A stretch of 14,206 bases of DNA from Rikenella microfusus (GTDB lineage: Bacteria > Bacteroidota > Bacteroidia > Bacteroidales > SZUA-534). Location of the stretch: positions 1 to 14,206 of the forward strand of contig DYQV01000032.1 of the NCBI GenBank assembly GCA_020719105.1. Reading direction: 5' to 3'. Shown here in pieces: positions 1 to 7,166 of the stretch (position 1 is the stretch's first letter; each line of letters begins with the position of its first letter). The translations under genes and the position numbers were made by a program. The notes beneath the pieces are model-generated. The model was not told the origin of the DNA. It made no database searches and saw nothing but the letters and a program-made list of their open reading frames with translations.

Positions 1-36
1 AGGGGTTTACTTGCGTGAGCTCACTTTGTTCGGTTC

Positions 37-104
37 CCGCTTTGCAACCCAATTCTCCTCGCACATTCACACCTTTCGCTGTGCTCAGGTATGAATAAAG
101 CGGG
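37..104. repeat. Nested imperfect inverted repeat in non-coding DNA
   Basis: Two pairs of complementary arms are visible. The inner arms are ATTCACACCT (65-74) and AGGTATGAAT (87-96), pairing 9 of 10 bases around a 12-nt loop. The outer arms are CCCGCTTT (37-44) and AAAGCGGG (97-104), pairing 8 of 8. The right arms are contiguous, while the left arms are separated by about 20 unpaired bases. A separate perfect 10-bp palindrome, GTGAGCTCAC, lies at 15-24. This stretch is richer in G+C than the genes nearby and has no reading frame that looks coding. It may be a dispersed palindromic repeat, a folded leader of the following gene, or the 3' end of an upstream unit. A terminator is unlikely because no T-run follows on the + strand. 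Confidence 0.45.
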
Positions 105-137
105 TTAAATGCAACCAATTTTAATAGGAAAAAGATT

Positions 138-1310
138 ATGAGTTTTGATTTTGATGAAATAATTGACCGGCAAAACACCGATTGTGTAAAACATGACGGC
201 ATGAAATTATTTTTAAATGCTGAAGAATGCCTGCCTATGTGGGTTGCGGACATGGATTTCAAATCGCCCCCTTGTATTGTTGATGCAATTAAAAAAAGGC
301 TTGAACATGAGATTTTTGGCTATACCATTCGCACCGACCGTTTTTTTAACAGCATTGTAAATTGGATGCAGAAAAGACACGATTGGGAAATAAAAAAAGA
401 ATGGATCTCATTTAGTCCGGGAGTTGTTGCGGGTTTTTCTATTGCCATTGAAAACCTGACCGAACCGGGAGATTCGCTGATTATTCAATCACCCGTGTAT
501 TTTCCGTTTTTCCAAACCATCATAAGTACCGGTCGGAAAGTGATTTACAATCAATTAAAATTAGAAAATGGTAGAATGACTATTGATTTTGATGATTTTA
601 AATCAAAACTTTCACCCAACGTAAAGATGCTTCTCCTTTGTAATCCGCATAATCCCGGGGGGAGCGTTTGGAAAAGGAATGAGTTAGAGCAATTGGCAGA
701 ATTATGTTTAGCCAATAATATGATGGTAATTTCCGATGAAATACATGCCGACATTGTGTTTTCACCTTCAAAGCACATCCCATTTGCCAGTTTGAATAAA
801 GAAATAGGTGAAAAAACAATAACGGTAATGTCGCATAGTAAAACATTTAATGTTGCCGGTTTAACCACTTCGTTTGTGATTACTCAAAATGCTGAAATGC
901 TCAAAAAATTCAATAAAGGGTTGCACATACCGCATTTGCACATGGGTAATATTTTTGGGACGGAAGCATTGATTGCAGCCTACGAACAAGGGGAGCCCTG
1001 GTTAAACGAGTTATTAGCGTACCTTAAAAACAACATCGCTTTTTTAGATAATTATTTAAAAAATGAAATTCCAATTTTGAAACTCATTGTTCCAGAATCG
1101 ACCTATTTGTTATGGATTGATTGCCGTGCACTGAAAATGAATTCAAAGGAACTCAATGAATTTTTTATTCAGAAAGCAAAAGTTGCTATCAATGAGGGAA
1201 GTATGTTTGGTACTGGAGGTGAAGGGTTCATCAGAATTAATGTTGGCTGTCCGAAAGCTATTGTTGAAAAGGCTTTAAACCAAATTAAAATAGCAGTAAA
1301 CAACATCTAA
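138..1310 (+). CDS. patB: PatB/MalY-family C-S lyase (cystathionine beta-lyase-like, PLP-dependent)
   Basis: A 390-residue fold-type I PLP enzyme that probably cleaves the C-S bond of cystathionine or cysteine-type substrates, giving a thiol, pyruvate and ammonia in the cytoplasm. The family signature is clear: LPMWVADMDF near residue 32, GYT near 61, CNPHNPGG at 168-175, ISDEIHAD with the pyridine-nitrogen aspartate D200, and SHSKTFNVAGL with the Schiff-base lysine K235. R366 in FIRINVG is the expected carboxylate-binding arginine. Length is normal for the family (about 390). The ATG at 138 follows an A-rich leader and yields the expected N-terminus. I see no TAnnTTTG promoter just upstream, so transcription may begin outside the window or from an unrecognised site. 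The E. coli relative MalY also represses the maltose system; nothing here points to that role. Whether the natural substrate is cystathionine is inference. Confidence 0.9.
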   Translation: MSFDFDEIIDRQNTDCVKHDGMKLFLNAEECLPMWVADMDFKSPPCIVDAIKKRLEHEIFGYTIRTDRFFNSIVNWMQKRHDWEIKKEWISFSPGVVAGFSIAIENLTEPGDSLIIQSPVYFPFFQTIISTGRKVIYNQLKLENGRMTIDFDDFKSKLSPNVKMLLLCNPHNPGGSVWKRNELEQLAELCLANNMMVISDEIHADIVFSPSKHIPFASLNKEIGEKTITVMSHSKTFNVAGLTTSFVITQNAEMLKKFNKGLHIPHLHMGNIFGTEALIAAYEQGEPWLNELLAYLKNNIAFLDNYLKNEIPILKLIVPESTYLLWIDCRALKMNSKELNEFFIQKAKVAINEGSMFGTGGEGFIRINVGCPKAIVEKALNQIKIAVNNI

Positions 1311-1375
1311 TTTTATAAGTAGTTCATTTTCTAAATAAGCCAATCAAACAATCAACAAAAATTTATTTTCGATAA

Positions 1376-1402
1376 TTTGGCAAAAAAATGTTTGTACCTT
1401 TG
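1376..1402 (+). promoter_or_regulatory. Bacteroidota-type promoter for the membrane-protein gene at 1434
   Basis: TACCTTTG at 1395-1402, followed by CA, fits the Bacteroidota -7 element TAnnTTTG well. A TTTG lies at 1376-1379, but the 15-nt spacer is a little shorter than the usual 17-21, so the -33 assignment is less secure than the -7. It predicts a start of transcription near 1408 and a leader of about 25 nt. Confidence 0.5.
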
Positions 1403-1433
1403 CATGCACTTTTACACTAATTATTAGGTTTCG

Positions 1434-1922
1434 ATGGATAAAAAAAAGGTTACAATTACTTTGTTTTTACTTTTCTGTATAATTGCCTTGGTTGTTTTAA
1501 TAAACCTTAACTATCAGGCGTATAGCTTACTTAAAAACTCCGTATCATCAGAACTAATGCCTGCTAAATTTCAAATGCTGCAAAAGCAAATTAGTACAAT
1601 TAATATTGCATTTTTTATTCCTATGCTTTTACTATCATTACTTTGGTACTATTTAACCAATAGTCGAACTTTAATCCTCATTTCAAACATAATATATATA
1701 ACCGTCACAATTTTCGTAACTTATACACTCAATCGTGAATTTAATGAGCTGAATAACGCAAAAGCTACAGAAACAGTTGGTTTTTGGCTATTTGCACTCA
1801 TAGGCATATTTAGTGTAATAGGCTCAATTTTGGTGAGTGTAATAGGTTATATAACAGTACGAAACCTAAATAACCGCACCAATCCTATCCCTAAAAAAGG
1901 GAGAAATAAATTTAGCCGGTAG
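1434..1922 (+). CDS. Four-helix integral membrane protein, function unknown
   Basis: 162 residues that I cannot assign to a family. Hydrophobic stretches suggest four membrane segments at about 6-25, 53-73, 79-99 and 116-142. A roughly 27-residue loop lies between helices 1 and 2, a short loop between 2 and 3, and a polar loop (about 100-115) between 3 and 4. The N-terminus starts MDKKK and the C-terminal tail (143-162) is strongly basic with several Lys/Arg, so by the positive-inside rule both ends should be cytoplasmic. No catalytic or metal-binding motif is visible. It has its own promoter-like sequence and ends 48 nt before the SiaC-like gene. No terminator lies between them, so the two may be co-transcribed. 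The coding call rests on length, a plausible ATG and the membrane-protein pattern. Confidence 0.7.
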   Translation: MDKKKVTITLFLLFCIIALVVLINLNYQAYSLLKNSVSSELMPAKFQMLQKQISTINIAFFIPMLLLSLLWYYLTNSRTLILISNIIYITVTIFVTYTLNREFNELNNAKATETVGFWLFALIGIFSVIGSILVSVIGYITVRNLNNRTNPIPKKGRNKFSR

Positions 1923-1970
1923 CATCTATTTTTTTATTATCTTGTAACAGTTTTTCCAAAAATAAAAACA

Positions 1971-2378
1971 ATGAACCACATTACTCCTCTAATTATTGAT
2001 AGGACCACAAAGACACCTCAGATTATTTTTGATCCAATTAATGGCGTTTATGAAATTTCAGGACGATCGTTGCCTGAAAATGTAGTTAAGACTTATGAAC
2101 CCGTTTTGCAATGGATTGACCAAAATATAGGAAAAATCCATGATCCCGTGGTCATCAATTTCAAGTTAGATTATCTGAATTCTGCCTCGGCCAAAATGGT
2201 ATCACTGATTCTGACAAAACTTGAGGAGTTCTACAAATCGGGAAGCAGCATTGAAATTAAATGGTATTATAACTACGATGACGATGATATTTTATCGGAA
2301 GGTGAAATTTATGCGAAACTGAAAAAGATTCCAATTAACCTGATTGGAATTGATGAAAATGAGGAAGAAAAAGAATAA
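1971..2378 (+). CDS. SiaC-family (DUF1987) regulatory phosphoprotein-like protein
   Basis: 135 residues resembling the DUF1987/SiaC family over nearly their whole length. Visible features are TPQIIFDPINGVYEISGRSLPENV (residues 5-38), a YEPVLQWID segment (42-50), and FKLDYLNSASAKMV (64-77). In SiaC of Pseudomonas aeruginosa, from family knowledge, a threonine in the corresponding segment is phosphorylated by SiaB and dephosphorylated by SiaA, and unphosphorylated SiaC activates the diguanylate cyclase SiaD. Here the equivalent stretch reads NSAS, so S71 (or S73) is the candidate phosphosite; this is inference. The C-terminus is highly acidic. Neither a SiaB-like kinase, a PP2C-type phosphatase nor a GGDEF protein lies in the window, so any partners are encoded elsewhere. 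The gene follows the four-helix membrane protein by 48 nt and ends just before a strong terminator. Confidence 0.75.
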   Translation: MNHITPLIIDRTTKTPQIIFDPINGVYEISGRSLPENVVKTYEPVLQWIDQNIGKIHDPVVINFKLDYLNSASAKMVSLILTKLEEFYKSGSSIEIKWYYNYDDDDILSEGEIYAKLKKIPINLIGIDENEEEKE

Positions 2379-2397
2379 TTCAATCCAAATATGATAC

Positions 2398-2432
2398 AAA
2401 AAGCCATGGTTTTAGCCGTGGCTTTTTTTTTT
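2398..2432 (+). terminator. Intrinsic terminator after the SiaC-like gene
   Basis: The arms AAAAAGCCATGG (2398-2409) and CCGTGGCTTTTT (2416-2427) form a 12-bp stem with one G-T wobble around the 6-nt loop TTTTAG. They are followed by an unbroken run of T to 2432. It starts 20 nt after the stop codon at 2376-2378. The A-run on the left arm means it could also work, less strongly, on the opposite strand. Confidence 0.9.
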
Positions 2433-2436
2433 ATCC

Positions 2437-2444
2437 TAAATTTG
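2437..2444 (+). promoter_or_regulatory. Probable -7 element for mfd
   Basis: TAAATTTG matches TAnnTTTG exactly and lies four bases after the T-run of the terminator. No clear TTTG is present at the -33 distance; TTTTA at 2410-2414, within the terminator loop, is the nearest candidate. A start near 2451 would leave a leader of only about 16 nt before the TTG start codon at 2467. Confidence 0.4.
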
Positions 2445-2466
2445 CGCATCGTTAAATTATTGAATT

Positions 2467-5400
2467 TTGAATATATCTGAGATTACAAAAAAGTACCGAA
2501 CGCTTCCTGAAATAGAGAATATTGCCTCCGCACTTACTCACAATCAAAAAATTTTTATTAGCGGGCTCAAGGGTTCATCGTCAGCCACAGTGCTGGGAAC
2601 AATTTTTATGCAAGGCCATAAAAATATGCTCATTACGTTAACTGACAAAGAACAAGCGGCTTACTTTTATAACGATTTGCAAGTCATTTTGGGTGATGAA
2701 CGAGTTGAATTTCTGGCTTCTTCCTATCAACGTTCGATGCAATATGGCCGTACCGACAGTGCCAACATACTATTACGGACTGAGGTGTTAAATAAAATCA
2801 GTAATTCCTCTGAAAAAATTGTCGTGGTAACTTATCCGGAGGCTATAATGGAAAAGGTAATAACTCCTGAACGGCTTCTTTCAAATACCTTTACCATAGA
2901 AAAAGAGGATGCCTTATCGATGGATTTTGTGATTGAATTGCTCACTGAATATGAATTTGTGCGCTCCGATTTTGTTTATGCGCCAGGACAATACGCCGTT
3001 AGGGGAAGTTTGATTGATGTTTTTTCTTTTGCCGGTGAGGATCCGTTTCGACTTGACTTTTTTGGTGATATTATTGATTCCATACGGATATTTGATCTGG
3101 AAAGCCAACTTACAAAAAGCAATCCTAAAAAAGTTACCATCATACCCAATATACAGGAGAATTTGGAAGATGAACCGCGTATTTCGGTGCTAAATTTTTT
3201 AAATGAAACTACCACTTTTGTATTCAACGACCTCCCATTTTGCTGCCAAAGAATTGACCAAATAATTGAAAATACAAAGAATGAAGAGCATGTAGGGTCT
3301 GTAGATCTAAAAAAATTAGTTGAATCAACTATCAATGGTGCTGAATTATTGGACAACCTTTCAAAAAAGAGTGTTCTTGAATTTGGAAATGCCTCCTATT
3401 ATGGTTCCCTGCCTTTGGCTAATTTTAACACCACGCTGCAACCATCCCTTCGAAAAAACTTTGATTTACTGGCTACTTGTTGGAACGAATATGAAAAACT
3501 TGGCTATCAGAATTTCATTCTTTCCAGTAACAAAGAGCAGATAGAGCGCCTTGCTGCCATTTTTCATGATAGAGAAACAAAAGCCCATTTCCAATCAATA
3601 AACCAAACACTGAACGAAGGTTTTATTGATAACCAATTGAAAATTACCTGTTTTACTGATCATCAGATATTTGAAAGGTTCCACAAGTTTACTATAAGAA
3701 CCGGATTTACTAAACGCGAATCGCTTACTATTGCTGAACTTACCAATTTGCATCCGGGTGACTATGTTGTACATATTGACCATGGTATTGGCAAATTTGG
3801 AGGATTAAATAAGGTTGAAATAAATGGTAAATATCAGGAAACCATAAAACTGATATATCGCGATAACGATGTGTTGTTTGTAAGTATTCACTCGCTGCAC
3901 CGTATTTCGAAGTACAAAGGAAAAGACACCGACCAACCTATGGTGCATAAGCTTGGTTCCGCCGTTTGGCAAAACCTGAAAGCAAAAACAAAAAACAAAG
4001 TAAAAGATATTGCGAAAGATTTAATTAAGCTATATGCTGAACGCAAGGCTCTCAAAGGATTCGCATTTTCAAACGACTCATTTATGAATCAAGAGCTGGA
4101 GGCATCGTTCCTTTACGAAGATACGCCTGATCAGCTTAAGGCCACAAAAGCAGTAAAAGCCGACATGGAAAACATAATGCCTATGGATAGACTAATTTGT
4201 GGTGATGTGGGTTTTGGCAAAACTGAAATTGCCATACGGGCAGCATTTAAGGCTGTAGCCGATAACAAGCAAGTTGCCGTGCTGGTTCCCACAACAATAC
4301 TTGCGTTGCAACATTTTAAAACTTTTTCGGAACGGTTGCAAGATTTTCCGTGTAAGGTGGACTACTTAAGCCGTTTGCGAAAAAGTAAAGATCAGACTGA
4401 GGTGATAAAAAAAATTAAAACAGGTGAAATTGATATCCTGATTGGTACTCATAAATTGGTGGGTAAAGAAATTGCATTTAAGGATTTAGGTTTGCTAATA
4501 GTGGATGAAGAACAAAAATTTGGGGTAACGGTAAAAGAAAAACTCAAACAGCTAAAAACGAATGTAGATACCTTAACCCTTACAGCCACGCCTATACCTC
4601 GAACATTACAATTCTCGCTAATGGGAGCCCGCGATTTATCAATTATTAATACTCCTCCACCCAACCGTCAACCCATTCTTACCGAATTGCACACGTTCAA
4701 CGAACCTATAATAGAAGAAGCCATTACCTACGAACTTAATCGGAACGGGCAGGTTTTTTTTCTCCACAATAGGGTGAATAGCTTAAATGATATTGCAGCC
4801 CTTATCCTAAAACTATGTCCAAAAGCCAGAGTTAGCATTGCTCACGGCCAAATGGAAGGGAAAAATCTGGAAACTATTATGCTCGATTTCATTGATGGGA
4901 AATATGATGTATTAGTCGCCACAACAATTATTGAATCGGGACTCGATATACCCAACGCCAATACCATTATTATTAATCAGGCGCAAAATTATGGGTTGAG
5001 CGATTTGCACCAGTTGCGGGGTCGGGTGGGCAGATCCAATAAGAAAGCTTTTTGTTATTTATTAGCTCCCCCTGAAACCTTGCTCACCAATGAAGCCAGA
5101 CGCCGTTTAAAAGCCATTGAAGATTTTTCAGAATTGGGAAGCGGATTCAATATTGCCTTACAAGATTTAGATATTCGGGGAGCTGGTAATTTATTGGGTG
5201 CCGAACAAAGCGGATTTATTGGTGATTTAGGTTTTGAGGCTTATCAAAAAATATTGGACGAAGCTTTAATTGAATTGAAGCAAAACGAACTGAAAGATAT
5301 TTATTCTGACTCAACCGATACCTCAATGGATCATTCACCGGAAGAACTTTCGAAAATGCGTTTTGTGAGTGATTGTTTTGTTGACACCGACATGGAGTTG

Positions 5401-5826
5401 CTGTTTCCCGACGATTACGTTGAAAATATCCCTGAACGTATTAATTTATATCGAAAGCTTGATGCTATTGAGACTGAAGAGGAATTGCAAAAATTTGAAA
5501 ACGGATTGATCGACCGCTTTGGTCCAATGCCTAAGCCAACGCACGAATTATTTAAAGTAGTGCGCCTCCGATGGTTGGCTATTCAATTGGGAATGGAACG
5601 TATCCTGCTTAAAAATGGCAAATTAACAGCCTATTTCATTTCAAATGACAATTCCTTGTTTTACCATTCGCCCATATTTCATAACATTATGTTAAGCATT
5701 CAAAAATATCCTTCGAACTGCCGGATGCAGGAGAAAAATAATAAACTCACCTTAACCGTTGATGCTGTTTTAACCGTTGAAAAAGCCTTGCAAACTTTAG
5801 AAAAACTGACGCTTAAACAAGAATAA
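2467..5826 (+). CDS. mfd: Transcription-repair coupling factor Mfd
   Basis: A 1119-residue superfamily 2 translocase that removes RNA polymerase stalled at DNA lesions and recruits UvrA for nucleotide-excision repair. Domains in order are a degenerate UvrB-like N-terminal half (about 1-330), the RNA-polymerase-interacting domain beginning LHPGDYVVHIDHGIG at 428, a relay helix region (about 500-540), and the RecG-like motor. Motor motifs are Walker A GDVGFGKTE at 579-587 (K585), DEEQ at 680-683, TATPIPRT at 706-713, ESGLDIPNA near 822, and QLRGRVGRS at 849-857. The C-terminal UvrA-masking domain spans about 970-1119. Length is close to E. coli Mfd (1148). The start is TTG: an in-frame TGA sits at 2461-2463 and the first in-frame ATG is at codon 48, which would remove conserved N-terminal sequence. 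All motor motifs are intact. Confidence 0.97.
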   Translation: MNISEITKKYRTLPEIENIASALTHNQKIFISGLKGSSSATVLGTIFMQGHKNMLITLTDKEQAAYFYNDLQVILGDERVEFLASSYQRSMQYGRTDSANILLRTEVLNKISNSSEKIVVVTYPEAIMEKVITPERLLSNTFTIEKEDALSMDFVIELLTEYEFVRSDFVYAPGQYAVRGSLIDVFSFAGEDPFRLDFFGDIIDSIRIFDLESQLTKSNPKKVTIIPNIQENLEDEPRISVLNFLNETTTFVFNDLPFCCQRIDQIIENTKNEEHVGSVDLKKLVESTINGAELLDNLSKKSVLEFGNASYYGSLPLANFNTTLQPSLRKNFDLLATCWNEYEKLGYQNFILSSNKEQIERLAAIFHDRETKAHFQSINQTLNEGFIDNQLKITCFTDHQIFERFHKFTIRTGFTKRESLTIAELTNLHPGDYVVHIDHGIGKFGGLNKVEINGKYQETIKLIYRDNDVLFVSIHSLHRISKYKGKDTDQPMVHKLGSAVWQNLKAKTKNKVKDIAKDLIKLYAERKALKGFAFSNDSFMNQELEASFLYEDTPDQLKATKAVKADMENIMPMDRLICGDVGFGKTEIAIRAAFKAVADNKQVAVLVPTTILALQHFKTFSERLQDFPCKVDYLSRLRKSKDQTEVIKKIKTGEIDILIGTHKLVGKEIAFKDLGLLIVDEEQKFGVTVKEKLKQLKTNVDTLTLTATPIPRTLQFSLMGARDLSIINTPPPNRQPILTELHTFNEPIIEEAITYELNRNGQVFFLHNRVNSLNDIAALILKLCPKARVSIAHGQMEGKNLETIMLDFIDGKYDVLVATTIIESGLDIPNANTIIINQAQNYGLSDLHQLRGRVGRSNKKAFCYLLAPPETLLTNEARRRLKAIEDFSELGSGFNIALQDLDIRGAGNLLGAEQSGFIGDLGFEAYQKILDEALIELKQNELKDIYSDSTDTSMDHSPEELSKMRFVSDCFVDTDMELLFPDDYVENIPERINLYRKLDAIETEEELQKFENGLIDRFGPMPKPTHELFKVVRLRWLAIQLGMERILLKNGKLTAYFISNDNSLFYHSPIFHNIMLSIQKYPSNCRMQEKNNKLTLTVDAVLTVEKALQTLEKLTLKQE

Positions 5827-5866
5827 GTAAATTATCGTAATTAATTGAAAAATAAGACTGATAGCA

Positions 5867-5895
5867 TTTGGTGAAATAAATAATTACTACTTTTG
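5867..5895 (+). promoter_or_regulatory. Bacteroidota-type promoter of the coaX-envelope gene run
   Basis: TTTG at 5867-5870, a 17-nt spacer, and TACTTTTG at 5888-5895 fit the TTTG/TAnnTTTG consensus. The predicted transcript start is near 5902, which gives a leader of about 20 nt before the ATG at 5922. Of the promoters in this window it has the best match in both elements and spacing, and no other good site is seen until after 11930. Confidence 0.65.
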
Positions 5896-5921
5896 GCATT
5901 GAAAATTTGAATACTACTATT

Positions 5922-6431
5922 ATGTCAAAAGTTGGATTTTTTAAAAGCCCTAAAAATATTACCGAACTATTTACATTTGATTTAACTACTTTCTTTTTCG
6001 AAGAAGATTACATAGAAGTATCGGGTGATGAAAAAGAGGGAGTTTTTATGATTGAATATGAAAAAATACTTCCGCAGATTGAATTGGGACTATTCACTAA
6101 AGTTGTTTTTAGGGTCTTTAATGATAAAAAGAATATTATAGGCAGTAATCATATTAACGTCCGTTTTCCGGCGGAAGCAGGAAATATTAAGTTACCCACA
6201 ATTAAAAAGCTAATTTACAAATTGGCCGAAATTTATGGGGGTGATGATGAAAACAGGGCTGAATGGACTGAAAATGATGAATCAGATTATAATAAGGGGT
6301 ATCTTGATAGGCAATGGACTTTAGGCGAAGGAAAAAATATTTATTCCGTTCGGTTAACCATGAATTCCAAAGATGGACTTGTTTTAAATATCCTTTTCTT
6401 TAACCACCTTCTTGGATTAATAAATAAATAG
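5922..6431 (+). CDS. Unrecognised acidic soluble protein, first gene of the coaX run
   Basis: 169 residues starting MSKVGFFKSPKN; I do not recognise the family. There is no signal peptide, membrane segment or cysteine cluster, so it is probably cytoplasmic. The N-terminal half has alternating hydrophobic/polar stretches suggestive of beta strands (for example VFMIEYE, TKVVFRVF). A segment around residues 105-125 is very acidic (GGDDENRAEWTENDESD), and the protein ends in a hydrophobic stretch (LNILFFNHLLGL). A TTG five codons upstream (5907) would also extend the frame, but it lies almost on the predicted transcription start, so ATG 5922 is preferred. It ends 12 nt before coaX, which suggests co-transcription. 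Nothing in the sequence shows a link to pantothenate metabolism. Confidence 0.75.
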   Translation: MSKVGFFKSPKNITELFTFDLTTFFFEEDYIEVSGDEKEGVFMIEYEKILPQIELGLFTKVVFRVFNDKKNIIGSNHINVRFPAEAGNIKLPTIKKLIYKLAEIYGGDDENRAEWTENDESDYNKGYLDRQWTLGEGKNIYSVRLTMNSKDGLVLNILFFNHLLGLINK

Positions 6432-6443
6432 CAACTGTAAATT

Positions 6444-7166
6444 ATGAATTTGGTTATTGATGTAGGCAATACGCAATACAAAGTGTGCATTTTTAATGAT
6501 TCGAAACTAGAGTTTCATGCTCAATATCAGAAATTTAATCCATCAGTTTTACAGAATTTAGCAACCGAATATAAGTTGAAAAGAGGCATTTTTTCTGATA
6601 CAAGAGGAATAGAAACCACTGAGCTCAGAAAATTATTGCCCTCGGAGTTCCATTTAATGGAACTAACTCATAACACTCCAATTCCAATAAAAATCAATTA
6701 CTTAACCCCTCATACCCTTGGAAAAGATAGGATTGCCGGTGCAGTAGCTGCCAATGAGTTATTTTACGATTATCCAATTCTTATTATAGATATAGGAACA
6801 GCAATTACAATTGATTTTATTAGCAGCAAAGGCGAATTTGAAGGGGGAATAATATCTCCTGGACCTGAACTGCGTTATAAGTCGTTGCACCAATTTACAG
6901 GAAAATTACCGCTTTGCAAACCGGTTGAAGAAGTAGCCTCCATAGGTAATTCAACAGAAACAGCCATTGAAAGTGGAGTGCAAAATGGAATTTTATATGA
7001 AATAAACGGCTATATTGCTCGTTATATAGAGCAATATCCCCAGTTAAAAATAGTTCTTACCGGAGGTTATTCTTATTTGTTTGATAAAAAAATAAAATAT
7101 CCCATATTTGCAGATTCATTTTTAATCCCGAAAGGGCTCAATAGAATACTTACATATAATGAGTAA
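6444..7166 (+). CDS. coaX: Type III pantothenate kinase
   Basis: 240 residues of the ASKHA superfamily, catalysing ATP-dependent phosphorylation of pantothenate, the first step of coenzyme A synthesis, in the cytoplasm. The N-terminal phosphate-binding motif is IDVGNTQYK (D6, N9, T10). LGKDR at 92-96 is the type III signature that separates CoaX from CoaA and PanK-II. The second phosphate motif IDIGTAITID spans 115-124, with catalytic-site D116. GGIISPG and a C-terminal LTGGYSYLF complete the fold. Length is slightly below the usual 245-260. From family knowledge, type III enzymes need a monovalent cation and resist feedback by CoA. The start ATG is 12 nt after the preceding gene. The stop overlaps the next gene by 8 nt in the octamer ATGAGTAA, pointing to translational coupling. 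Confidence 0.93.
   Translation: MNLVIDVGNTQYKVCIFNDSKLEFHAQYQKFNPSVLQNLATEYKLKRGIFSDTRGIETTELRKLLPSEFHLMELTHNTPIPIKINYLTPHTLGKDRIAGAVAANELFYDYPILIIDIGTAITIDFISSKGEFEGGIISPGPELRYKSLHQFTGKLPLCKPVEEVASIGNSTETAIESGVQNGILYEINGYIARYIEQYPQLKIVLTGGYSYLFDKKIKYPIFADSFLIPKGLNRILTYNE

Noticed and set aside
37..110. Integron attC site ending in GTTAAAT before patB
   Set aside because: The right-hand core fits GTTRRRY, but no RYYYAAC partner is found in bases 1-60, and no integrase or cassette array is visible. Kept only as a hypothesis within the repeat finding.
122..137. TAGGAAAAAG before patB as a Shine-Dalgarno site
   Set aside because: Similarity to AGGA is weak, and other genes here lack such sites, as expected for Bacteroidota.
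551..868. Open frame on the minus strand inside patB
   Set aside because: It is the reverse-strand shadow of a conserved enzyme gene, with no start context or family resemblance.
1434..1922. Membrane protein next to the SiaC-like gene as its SiaA or SiaB partner
   Set aside because: It has four helices and no HAMP, PP2C or kinase motif, so it cannot be either partner.
5907..5921. Upstream TTG start extending the unknown protein before coaX by five residues
   Set aside because: It lies about five bases from the predicted transcription start, while the ATG at 5922 has a normal leader length.
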